A DNA stretch of 64,000 nt, taken from assembly GCF_002884445.1 (NCBI RefSeq), contig NZ_KZ614144.1:723272-787271 (forward strand), in the 5' to 3' direction. Source of the stretch: Paenibacillus castaneae (GTDB taxonomy: Bacteria > Bacillota > Bacilli > Paenibacillales > Paenibacillaceae). The first letter of the stretch is position 1; every line of letters begins with the position of its first letter. Made by a program: the position numbers and the translations under genes. Below, piece by piece: positions 8,053 to 16,033 of this stretch. The notes under the pieces are model-generated. The model had not been told where the DNA came from. It did no database searches and was given only the letters and a program-made list of their open reading frames with translations.

Positions 8053-8859
8053 CTATTTGCTGGCTAAGTATTGTTTAATCAACTGTGTCGTCTCTTCTGG
8101 GTGACTTAAGTGCGGATAATGGCCTGTAGCAGCCATATGCCGAAGTGTACTGTTCTTAAGATGGGAATGTAAGTAGTCACCTACCTCGATTGGAGCAATA
8201 CTATCGTCTGAGCATTGAAGAATCAGTGTAGGGATCGAAGCCTGCACAAGATTATCACGACAATCGGATAAGAAGGTTACTTCAGCAAATTGCCGTGCAA
8301 TGTATGGATCTCTTGAACAGAAGCTTTTTTCCAATTCGTCGGATAATTCCTTTCGGTCCGAATTCTGCATGACAATAGGAGCAAGATAGCTTGCCCAACC
8401 AATAAAATTCATCTGCATCATATGAAGTAATTCATCTATTTCGTTCCTATTAAAACCTCCATAATAATCAGGTAGGTCATTTAGATAGCGAGGCGAAGGT
8501 CCTAGCATAATAATTCTTTCGAAATATTTCGAATCACGAATGGAAGCTAGCAATCCAATCATGCTACTAACGGAATGCCCTACGAATATGGCATTTCTTA
8601 AATTCAACGTTTCCATAATTTCAATGACATCTTGCGCATAACCATGTAAGTCTCTGTATTTGTCTGATTGATAATAATCTCTTTGTGATTCTCCTGAGCC
8701 CACATAATCAAACAGAATGATACGATAATTTTCCTCGAAGCTAGGAACGATGTAACGCCACATGTCTTGATCGCAACCGAAGCCATGAGCGAATATAATC
8801 GGCTGATCGCCCTTGCCAAACACTTTTACGTTATTGCGTAGTAGAATGTCGATAGTCAT
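8053..8859 (-). CDS. RsbQ-type alpha/beta hydrolase
   Basis: 268 residues, the size of B. subtilis RsbQ (269). The catalytic triad falls at the same numbers as in RsbQ: Ser96 in VGHSVS, Asp219 in LQCSDD, and His247 in ATGHYPH. RsbQ works with the PAS domain of RsbP to report energy stress to sigma-B, probably by supplying or modifying a small ligand. Here the partner downstream is a PAS-GGDEF protein, not a PP2C phosphatase, so the output is likely c-di-GMP. AGAAAGGGG precedes the ATG. Hydrolase identity is very likely; the partner relation is inferred from gene order. Confidence 0.85.
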   Translation of the reverse strand: MTIDILLRNNVKVFGKGDQPIIFAHGFGCDQDMWRYIVPSFEENYRIILFDYVGSGESQRDYYQSDKYRDLHGYAQDVIEIMETLNLRNAIFVGHSVSSMIGLLASIRDSKYFERIIMLGPSPRYLNDLPDYYGGFNRNEIDELLHMMQMNFIGWASYLAPIVMQNSDRKELSDELEKSFCSRDPYIARQFAEVTFLSDCRDNLVQASIPTLILQCSDDSIAPIEVGDYLHSHLKNSTLRHMAATGHYPHLSHPEETTQLIKQYLASK

Positions 8860-8901
8860 CGAAAATCCCCTTTCTGAGGTAGCACTATGCTGCTAATGTT
8901 C

Positions 8902-8950
8902 ATTATATCTGATTAGAGCGGGAAATGGATTATTAATCTAATTAATAATC
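8902..8950 (-). promoter_or_regulatory. Candidate promoter and operator palindrome for the RsbQ/PAS-GGDEF operon
   Basis: On the minus strand TATAAT lies at 8907-8902. A perfect palindrome GATTATTAAT-cta-ATTAATAATC (8928-8950) begins about where the -35 element should be, where a repressor could block RNA polymerase. The -35 hexamer itself is poor. The rest of 8951-9134 is AT-rich with nothing recognised. Confidence 0.4.
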
Positions 8951-9134
8951 TTGGCCAGCATCAGCAGCTCTTGATCCTCGCTAGCGAACGGAGAAATGTA
9001 AGGAAATAAATGTTATATCATGTTATTATTATACAATGTAATATTAATCAAATTTTAAGTTATTTTTGAAATAAAAAACTGTGAGCGGAATTGGATGTGC
9101 GTTATTTTATCTAAATAAGAAAGGGGTTAATGAC

Positions 9135-9428
9135 ATGAAGAAAATTGAAATAAAAGAAATTGGAGCAAAAAGTGCCTTTAAAGCAACCGTATATTTATCG
9201 CTTATTCCATTAGCTTTCATGAGTGCCATTGGAATTTTAATTACGATTATCGGATTAGCGATAGGTCAATCAGCCATGTTGGTAGCAGGAATCCCTTACA
9301 TCATATTACCTATTATATTTCTTTTTATTTACGGTCTGATTGGAATGCTAAGTGCTTTTATCTATAGTAAATTTGCCATGAAATTCGGAGGTCTAGAAAT
9401 AAGTGTTGAAGAGAAGGACCAGAAATAG
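9135..9428 (+). CDS. Small two-helix membrane protein (hypothetical)
   Basis: 97 residues from ATG at 9135, behind GAAAGGGG; earlier in-frame codons lack a ribosome site. Two hydrophobic segments are clear: about residues 17-45 (ATVYLSLIPLAFMSAIGILI) and 48-80 (GIPYIILPIIFLFIYGLIGM), with a short charged tail ending EEKDQK. The layout resembles DUF3566-like small membrane proteins, but the match is from memory and weak. It stands alone between the RsbQ operon and the YesM kinase. Function unknown. Confidence 0.65.
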   Translation: MKKIEIKEIGAKSAFKATVYLSLIPLAFMSAIGILITIIGLAIGQSAMLVAGIPYIILPIIFLFIYGLIGMLSAFIYSKFAMKFGGLEISVEEKDQK

Positions 9429-9469
9429 ATAGATACTAACTCAAGCTGATTCAAGTTAAGAAGCATGAA

Positions 9470-9560
9470 AAGAGCCGTTAAGGTGCATGTTGAGATATGG
9501 ATACTATTCCCGCCCAGGGCTAGTCCATATACAGCATGCCTTAACGGCTCTTGTTCTTCG
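9470..9560 (+). terminator. Very long hairpin (about 83 nt), terminator or palindromic repeat element
   Basis: Outer arms AAGAGCCGTTAAGG and CCTTAACGGCTCTT are perfect complements. The pairing continues inward through GCATG/CATGC, ATATGG/CCATAT and GCCC/GGGC, so nearly the whole 83 bases folds on itself. A TTGTTCTT tail fits a terminator for the small membrane gene, but the length is unusual and may mark a mobile palindromic unit. Confidence 0.55.
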
Positions 9561-9655
9561 TCCGGTTCGCTGACTTTCGGAAGGCGGGGGGTATCTTTTT
9601 TTTACCGTTTTTGTGTATATTAGTACCTACAAGAATGGGGACAGGGGTGCAAGGC

Positions 9656-11440
9656 ATGAACCGTTTCGGACAGATGAATACATTGCGCAATCAAATTTTC
9701 CTGGGTTTCATGCTCGTTATGATCATTGTGCTTGGGGCGGTTAGTTTTTTTATGTATGATCAGGTGTCGGTTCTGCTGCGCAATAATGCGGAAAAACATA
9801 TTCAACAAACGGCTGTACAAGCGACTGGCAAGCTGGATGTGCTGCTGCGTCAGATTGATACGTTTACGATGCAGGTGGCGACCAATGCAACGATTCAGCG
9901 CCTTATGACACAGGAGATGGAAGGAAGTAAAATTAGCTTTGACGAGCAGCAGTCTTTGCAGCATGAGGTGAGAAAGCAGGAAGCTTACGCAACGGGTATT
10001 CGTTCCTTGGAGCTGTACACGACGGACTATCGGATGCTGTTTCCTCTTACGGACATTAGCTTGGATAGCCGAGTGCCAATGGAATGGATAAACGAAGCGG
10101 ATGAGGGAAAAGGAACGCTCGTCTGGTTCGGTATGAACCCTCGGTACCCCGATTCAATCGTTGCGATCCGTCATGTTCGGCTTATCGACCATTCGTTTTC
10201 GGATGCTGGTTATTTAATGGTGCAAATTGATAAAAATTATTTTGAACTTACGGACGCAAATGGAAGCGATGACAATGAAACTAGTGAAATGATGGGATTA
10301 TTTGATGCTAACAACCAGACCATTACTTCCGACTTTTCCAAGCAAGTAGATGTGGAGAAGATGTTGAAGCAGGGAGATGAGACGGTAACGCTGGACGGCG
10401 AGAAATACATGGCAATCGAGAAGCAATCGGAAGCAACAGGCTGGAAAATTATTATTTTGACACCCTTAAAATACGCTACTGAGGGCATTTCGGTTTTGCG
10501 GACCGTTATTATCGTTTCAAGTATGGTCGGCTGCTTGCTATTTCTATTTTTAACTTTTATTTTGTCGACGATGATTACGCGGCCGATTCTAAATTTAATT
10601 AAAGTGATGCGAAATGCCAAATTTGGTACGCTCAGGCCGATTCCGGTTACCTCGAAGACCATGGAAATTAATGAACTCAATAATACGTATAATCAAATGG
10701 TTGTCTCCCTGAATGATTTGATAGATGTTGTTTATCAGAAGGAAATTATTCAAAGCCGGACAGAGCTCAAAGCGCTGCAGGCGCAGATCAACCCTCACTT
10801 TTTGTTCAACACGCTGGAAGCATTCTACTGGGCGCTTGACGAGAAGGGGGAAGAGGAGCTGGGCCAAGTCGTCATTGCGATGTCAGGTTTGTTCAGATAC
10901 GTCATTTCACGTGCAGACGAGGACGAGTGGGTAACGGTCGGAGATGAGCTTGACCATGCGGAGCGGTATTTGAGAATTATGGATATGCGAATGGTCGACA
11001 GGCTGACCTGGAAAATTGAAGCTGATGAGAAATGCCGTAGTATACCGATTCCGAAGCTGCTTATTCAACCGCTTGTAGAAAACGCTATCCTGCATGGCGT
11101 CGAGCAGCGGATTGGGGCGGGAACTGTGACCATTCGAGTGGGGCCGTCCGCGCGTCCGGGCTTTACTCGAATTGCCGTAATAGATAACGGCCCAGGCATG
11201 GATGAGGAGAAAATTCAGGCTTTATATACAGCAATGGACAAAGGACATGATCATTCTTCCTTCAAGGGTACTGGTGTTGGCATAAGCAATGTGGAAAGAA
11301 GATTGAAGCTCTATTACATTTCTGACAGCAACGGGTTGGAAATTCAAAGTGAGAAAGGCTTTGGAACAACCATTACCTTTGAAGTACCGAATGAACATGG
11401 GAGGAGTATAGCTAATGAAGACCATTCTAATCGTCGATGA
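9656..11440 (+). CDS. YesM-family sensor histidine kinase
   Basis: 594 residues from ATG at 9656 (AGGGG eight bases upstream; ATG at 9635 is the alternative). One membrane helix at about residues 12-32, an extracellular Cache-like sensor to about 270, a second helix (VIIVSSMVGCLLFLFLTFIL), then HAMP, a His_kinase domain with QINPHFLFNTLEAF (phospho-His), and an HATPase with ENAILHG and DNGPGMD. YesM/YesN systems sense extracellular sugars in Paenibacillus and switch on ABC importers. The response regulator gene overlaps its 3' end by 26 bases, and a sugar importer follows, which is its likely target. Confidence 0.87.
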   Translation: MNRFGQMNTLRNQIFLGFMLVMIIVLGAVSFFMYDQVSVLLRNNAEKHIQQTAVQATGKLDVLLRQIDTFTMQVATNATIQRLMTQEMEGSKISFDEQQSLQHEVRKQEAYATGIRSLELYTTDYRMLFPLTDISLDSRVPMEWINEADEGKGTLVWFGMNPRYPDSIVAIRHVRLIDHSFSDAGYLMVQIDKNYFELTDANGSDDNETSEMMGLFDANNQTITSDFSKQVDVEKMLKQGDETVTLDGEKYMAIEKQSEATGWKIIILTPLKYATEGISVLRTVIIVSSMVGCLLFLFLTFILSTMITRPILNLIKVMRNAKFGTLRPIPVTSKTMEINELNNTYNQMVVSLNDLIDVVYQKEIIQSRTELKALQAQINPHFLFNTLEAFYWALDEKGEEELGQVVIAMSGLFRYVISRADEDEWVTVGDELDHAERYLRIMDMRMVDRLTWKIEADEKCRSIPIPKLLIQPLVENAILHGVEQRIGAGTVTIRVGPSARPGFTRIAVIDNGPGMDEEKIQALYTAMDKGHDHSSFKGTGVGISNVERRLKLYYISDSNGLEIQSEKGFGTTITFEVPNEHGRSIANEDHSNRR

Positions 11441-12203
11441 TGAACCGAGAACAAGAGAAGGCGTACGAAAAGTGCTGGAGTCTTGGTCGACAGGGCAGTA
11501 TCGTATTGAAACAGCATCAAACGGAATTGAAGCGCTTGATTGGTTGAAGGAACATGATGCCAACTTGCTTATCACTGACATTCGTATGCCTGAGATAGGC
11601 GGACTGGATTTGGTCGAGCGTATAATCGAACTGCCGAATCCTCCCGTTGTCATTATTATTTCAGGTCACCCGGAATTTGATTATGCACAGAAAGCACTGC
11701 AGTTCGGAGTGCTTGAATATCTACTGAAGCCTTTGGATAAGACTAAACTCATTAAAGCAGTTGAAACGGCTATGAAGAGGGAAGAAAGCAAGCATAGGAT
11801 AGAGCGAATGGAGAAGCTGGTGGATTCGAAACTGCTAGACAGCATGGGAGAAGAAGATAGCTACAGCCCTCAGGTGCAAGAAGCGATTCTGTATTTAAAA
11901 GAACATTTGCATGAACCGCTCACCATGCGCGATACGGCAGAGCATTTACACATGAATGCAAGCTATCTTAGCGTGCTGTTTAAGGAGCAGACGGGCATAA
12001 CGTTTAGTGATTATTTGACAAGGCGAAGAGTGCAAAGAGCCAAGGAATTGCTGTCCAGCACAAGACTTACGATAGCTGATATTGCGGATCAAGTCGGCTA
12101 TCAAACGGCGAAATACTTTGTAAAGGTTTTTCGCTCACTGGAAGGAATGAGTCCGGGTCAATATCGCAAAACCATCGCGCATTCCGAAGAGACAATCCAA
12201 TAA
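11415..12203 (+). CDS. YesN-type response regulator with AraC DNA-binding domain
   Basis: 262 residues. Receiver domain at 1-120, with acidic pair DDE at 8-10, phospho-acceptor Asp55 in ITDIRMPE and Lys in LLKPLDK. Two AraC helix-turn-helix units occupy about residues 155-255 (MRDTAEHLHMNASYLSVLFK and IADIADQVGYQTAKYFVKVF). At 262 residues it is shorter than most YesN proteins (350-540) because it lacks the middle linker domain. Translationally coupled to the kinase by a 26-base overlap. It probably activates the ABC importer that starts at 12310. Confidence 0.87.
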   Translation: MKTILIVDDEPRTREGVRKVLESWSTGQYRIETASNGIEALDWLKEHDANLLITDIRMPEIGGLDLVERIIELPNPPVVIIISGHPEFDYAQKALQFGVLEYLLKPLDKTKLIKAVETAMKREESKHRIERMEKLVDSKLLDSMGEEDSYSPQVQEAILYLKEHLHEPLTMRDTAEHLHMNASYLSVLFKEQTGITFSDYLTRRRVQRAKELLSSTRLTIADIADQVGYQTAKYFVKVFRSLEGMSPGQYRKTIAHSEETIQ

Positions 12204-12309
12204 AAGTAGTATTATCTCCAATTCATATACCCTTACGATGCTATCTTCATGTTGTTAAACTAGATTTGTAAAGATCAAATCTATCACCAGCAGAAAAGGG
12301 GTTGTAAAC

Positions 12310-13641
12310 GTGTTCAAAAAGAAATGGACGGTTCTGTTATTGACTCTATGCCTTGCACTCGTAGCAGCAGGTTGTGGTCAAAAGTCGAATAATGGCGACA
12401 AGGATACTTCAAGCGACGGGGCAAATAAGAATGGATCAGACAAGGTGACGGTCAACTTTATGCATTTGTGGCCTGAAGGCGTTTCCGCGGGCCAGAACAA
12501 GATTGTAAATCAAATTATTACCGAATATCAGAATGAACATCCTAACGTTAAGATTAAGCAAGAAGTACTTGATAATGAACAATATAAGAATAAATTGAAA
12601 GTGCTTTCAGCTTCTAATCAGCTGCCGGATGTAGGCGTTACTTGGGCTGCAGGCTTTCTTCAGCCTTATGTAGAGGGCAAGCTGTTCACCCCGCTTGATG
12701 ATCTTCTGGGCGGAGAGCTGAACGGTAAATTCGTTAACGGTACGACGGAAGCGTATGCAGTGGACGGTAAAACATATGGTCTTCCACTCGAATTCAACAT
12801 TTCGCCGATTTATTACAACAAAGCGATTTTTGAAAAATACAATCTAGAAGTACCGACAACGTACGATCAATTTAAGCAAGTTGTGAAAACGCTATCTGAG
12901 AACGGCATCGCGCCGATCACTCTCGGTAACAAGGATCGCTGGACGGGTTCGCTTTGGTACATGTACCTTGCAGACCGCTTTGCAGGACAAGAAGCATTGG
13001 CTAATGCCATCAATGGTTCTGGGTCATTTAAGGATGAAAATCTAGTAAAAGCTGCTAACGAGGTTCAAGCGCTAGTGGACAGCAATGCATTCGTGAAAGG
13101 CTTCAATGGCTTGTCGAATGAAGAAGCGAAATCGGAATTCCTTAACAGCAAGGCTGCGATGTACATGATGGGTACATGGGAGCTTCCAAACTTCACAACG
13201 AATGAAGACATTCCTAAAGAATTCCGCGACAGCGTTGGATTCTTCAAATTCCCAACGGTAGATGGCGGCAAAGGTGACATCAACAGCTGGGTAGGTGGTC
13301 CGGGTGTCGGACTATTCGTAGCAGAAAACTCCAAAGTTAAAGCAGAAGCGAAAGCTTTCGTCGAATATTTTGTAGAGAAATGGGGAGAGCAAGCCGTTAC
13401 AGGAGCGGGTGTTATTCCTGCAACGAAAGTGGATACTTCCAAGCTTGATCTGCCGCAGCTGTACGTTGATCTGTTCAATGAAATGAGTAAAGCAAGCAGC
13501 ATCACCTTATTTGCAGACGTTCAAATGCAAGCGAATGCCGCTGAGACGCATCTTAATTTGATTCAATCCTTATTCGGCAAAGCTGTGACGCCAGAGAAAT
13601 TTTCTGAAGAGCATGATGCAGCCATTTCCAAAGGAAACTGA
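12310..13641 (+). CDS. Sugar ABC transporter, extracellular solute-binding lipoprotein (family 1)
   Basis: 443 residues from GTG at 12310, with AAAAGGGG eight bases upstream. The signal peptide ends in lipobox VAAGC with Cys22. The MalE-like fold is seen in VTVNFMHLWPEG, the ligand-cleft stretch YGLPLEFNISPIYYNKAIFE, and WVGGPGVGLFVAENS. It captures an oligosaccharide for the two permeases that follow. No ATPase gene is in the operon, as usual for importers that share an MsmX-type ATPase. A stem-loop without a T-tract separates it from the permeases, probably keeping this transcript more abundant. Confidence 0.87.
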   Translation: MFKKKWTVLLLTLCLALVAAGCGQKSNNGDKDTSSDGANKNGSDKVTVNFMHLWPEGVSAGQNKIVNQIITEYQNEHPNVKIKQEVLDNEQYKNKLKVLSASNQLPDVGVTWAAGFLQPYVEGKLFTPLDDLLGGELNGKFVNGTTEAYAVDGKTYGLPLEFNISPIYYNKAIFEKYNLEVPTTYDQFKQVVKTLSENGIAPITLGNKDRWTGSLWYMYLADRFAGQEALANAINGSGSFKDENLVKAANEVQALVDSNAFVKGFNGLSNEEAKSEFLNSKAAMYMMGTWELPNFTTNEDIPKEFRDSVGFFKFPTVDGGKGDINSWVGGPGVGLFVAENSKVKAEAKAFVEYFVEKWGEQAVTGAGVIPATKVDTSKLDLPQLYVDLFNEMSKASSITLFADVQMQANAAETHLNLIQSLFGKAVTPEKFSEEHDAAISKGN

Positions 13642-13668
13642 CAGCTTCTAGAACAGGGAGCAGGGAAA

Positions 13669-13703
13669 GAAGCTTATCCAGCACTTAAGGCTGGGTAGGC
13701 TTC
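13669..13703 (+). other. Intergenic stem-loop between solute-binding protein and permease genes
   Basis: GAAGCTTATCCAGC (13669-13682) pairs with GCTGGGTAGGCTTC (13690-13703) with two G-T pairs and no T-tract. Such hairpins often protect the 3' end of the binding-protein mRNA and lower permease expression. Confidence 0.5.
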
Positions 13704-13736
13704 ATCTCCCGGATGATGAGAAAGGAGTCGGTAAAT

Positions 13737-14618
13737 TTGGATAAGGTAATGTCGAATAAATGGATAATCGCACTATATGTGCTGCCTTCTCTGCTTCTAA
13801 TATTGGCTATTGTATACATTCCGATTGTTCTAACGGGTTATTATGGATTAAATAAATGGAACGGCATCGGAGCAATGAATTTTATCGGTTTGGATAATTA
13901 TCAGGCCCTGATTAAGGATAAATTGTTTTGGAACAGCGCGGGCCATTCCCTTCTACTAGCTGTATTTTCGGGCATTAGTCTTATCCTTTACTTAATTATT
14001 GCGATGGTACTATCCGCCAAGTTAAAGGCAGTGAACTTGTTCCGCAAAATTTATTTGATTCCAATGCTGCTGTCATCCGTAGCGATTGCACAGCTCTGGC
14101 TGAAAATTTTTCATCCAACGAATGGAATTCTGAACAGTCTTCTGGAATCCATTGGATTCGCAAATCCTCCCGCATGGCTCGCTGAGCCTTCGATTGTGTT
14201 ATTTGCTTTGTTTATACCAATCCTATGGCAGTATGCGGGCTTCTATATTTTGATTTATTATGCTGCACTTAAGAACATTCCGGCTTCATTGGAGGAAGCA
14301 GCGAAGATTGACGGTGCGAATGCATTCCAAATCGCCTACAAAATCAAGCTTCCGCTCGCAATGGAAGTCATTAAGGTAACGATCGTACTTGCCGTCGTTG
14401 GATCGCTTAAATACTTTGATCTGATCTATGTCATGACGGATGGAGGGCCGAATGGCTCTAGTGAAGTAATGGCATCCTATATGTATCACCAAGCTTTCCG
14501 GGCGTATGATTTCGGCTATGGCAGTGCTATTGGGTTCTTCCTGCTCGTCATATGTCTAATCGTAACTTGGATCATCCGTAAATTGACTGCTTCAAAAGAT
14601 ACGATCCAATATTCGTAA
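13737..14618 (+). CDS. Sugar ABC transporter permease (MalF-like)
   Basis: 293 residues from TTG at 13737, chosen because AAAGGAG lies nine bases upstream; the ATG codons at 13713/13716 precede that ribosome site. Six membrane segments, starting with WIIALYVLPSLLLILAIVYI, and the EAA coupling motif near LEEAAKIDGANAFQIAYKIK. It pairs with the next permease to form the import channel. Confidence 0.86.
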   Translation: MDKVMSNKWIIALYVLPSLLLILAIVYIPIVLTGYYGLNKWNGIGAMNFIGLDNYQALIKDKLFWNSAGHSLLLAVFSGISLILYLIIAMVLSAKLKAVNLFRKIYLIPMLLSSVAIAQLWLKIFHPTNGILNSLLESIGFANPPAWLAEPSIVLFALFIPILWQYAGFYILIYYAALKNIPASLEEAAKIDGANAFQIAYKIKLPLAMEVIKVTIVLAVVGSLKYFDLIYVMTDGGPNGSSEVMASYMYHQAFRAYDFGYGSAIGFFLLVICLIVTWIIRKLTASKDTIQYS

Positions 14619-14631
14619 GGAGGGACGCTTC

Positions 14632-15513
14632 ATGATGTCTGGAACTGCAGAACAGCTTGGGGGCGGGGCGAAAAACTCCCGCGCGGGATTAGTAAGCCTG
14701 GGCTATACCTTGTTGTATATCGTACTAATCGCCGTTGCCATATTACAAGTTTTCCCGCTCGTATGGCTGCTGTTTTTCTCGCTGAAAAACAATCAGGAAG
14801 TGTTCAATCTTCCTCCGCTGTCGCTGCCGATGAATCCAAGGTGGGAAAACTACGAGAAGGTATGGAGCGCTGGCAATATTGACGTTTATTTTTTGAACAG
14901 TGTTTGGATTACGGTCGTAACGACAGTAATTACAATTGTTCTGGGAAGTCTGGTTACGTATGCGATTACTCGCATGAAATGGAAGGGAAGCTCATTCGTA
15001 CTAGGCTTGTTCATGGTGGCGATGATGATTCCGGTCCATTCGACGCTAATCCCGTTGTTCAGCATTTTTAATAAGCTTCATTTAATTGATCATCCATTGT
15101 CACTCATATTGTCATATGTGGCGTTCAATATGCCGATTACCATCATGATTCTGCTGGGGTTCTATTATGCTCTGCCGCGTGAAGTGGAAGAAGCGGCTGT
15201 TATTGATGGATGCTCCGTGAACCGCGTTTTTTTCCGGATTGTATTGCCGATGACAGGCTCTGTTATTGCTACGACAGGAATCATTAACATGATTTACAAC
15301 TGGAATGAATTTATATTCGTCAACACATTCATCAGCTCGGACGCTTATAAGACGCTCACGGTAGGCGTACAGAACTTCATAGGTCAATATACAACGGACT
15401 GGGGAGCAATCGGCGCAACACTTATGATCAGCATTTTGCCGATTCTGATTGCATTTCTTTTCCTAAGTGACCGTATTGTTGAAGGTATCGCAGCAGGCTC
15501 GGTCAAAGGTTAA
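14632..15513 (+). CDS. Sugar ABC transporter permease (MalG-like)
   Basis: 293 residues with TAAGGAGGG upstream. The first membrane helix is YTLLYIVLIAVAILQVFPLV, and the EAA motif is at REVEEAAVIDGCSVNRVFFR. The C-terminus IVEGIAAGSVKG is the classic MalG-type end. Starts 13 bases after the MalF-like gene and ends the operon at a strong terminator. Confidence 0.87.
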   Translation: MMSGTAEQLGGGAKNSRAGLVSLGYTLLYIVLIAVAILQVFPLVWLLFFSLKNNQEVFNLPPLSLPMNPRWENYEKVWSAGNIDVYFLNSVWITVVTTVITIVLGSLVTYAITRMKWKGSSFVLGLFMVAMMIPVHSTLIPLFSIFNKLHLIDHPLSLILSYVAFNMPITIMILLGFYYALPREVEEAAVIDGCSVNRVFFRIVLPMTGSVIATTGIINMIYNWNEFIFVNTFISSDAYKTLTVGVQNFIGQYTTDWGAIGATLMISILPILIAFLFLSDRIVEGIAAGSVKG

Positions 15514-15542
15514 TGCAGTGAGACTGTCTATTATGTCAAAGA

Positions 15543-15598
15543 AAGCTGGACAAAACTTTTCGCTAAATAAGCGGTAAGTTTTGCTCAGCTTTTTTGTT
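15543..15598 (+). terminator. Terminator of the sugar importer operon
   Basis: AAGCTGGACAAAACTT and AAGTTTTGCTCAGCTT pair with one mismatch over a loop that itself contains CGCT/AGCG, then TTTTTTGTTG. Confidence 0.8.
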
Positions 15599-15698
15599 GT
15601 TATTTGAATATACCTGTAAATGAGGTTTCGAAAGTCATCAGACGAGCCAGGGAAGTAGAATGGAAGATGAAGGGATTAATAAGGTGTTGTCGAATCTA

Positions 15699-15978
15699 AT
15701 ATCGATATGGCCAATTACCAATAAGCTCAACATCTTGTCTAATTATGATGTGGTCAAATAGCTGACCTATAATATCGCATACAATAAGTCCATTCAAGAT
15801 TATTTGCTGGATGAGGACATGTTAGTTGGCATCGCCGGAAGGCCAAATTACGACGAAATACGGCATTGAAGGCGTGGATTGGGAAGCTAACGGCGATAAA
15901 GTCATATGCAGACGAAACAATGAATTCGATCAGAATGGAAGTCTTGTAATGAAGGCTTCCATTGTGATCCTTCTTTAG
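15699..15978 (+). pseudogene. Decayed relic of an extracellular solute-binding protein
   Basis: Two short open stretches in different frames look like pieces of one lipoprotein. At 15705-15758 the bases encode WPITNKLNILSNYDVV before a stop, like the mature N-terminus of LplA-type binding proteins. After the stop the same frame reads YNIAYNKSIQDYLLDED. At 15838-15975 a shifted frame encodes EGQITTKYGIEGVDWEANG and onward to a TAG, like their C-terminal third. Stops and a frameshift rule out a working gene. It lies between the importer and the GH30 operon, where a second binding-protein gene may once have stood. Bases 15600-15698 hold nothing else recognisable. Confidence 0.5.
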
Positions 15979-16033
15979 ACGATCGAATAGATGCTTGCAC
16001 CTAAATGCATCTGGAGGAAAAGGAGAATGATAA

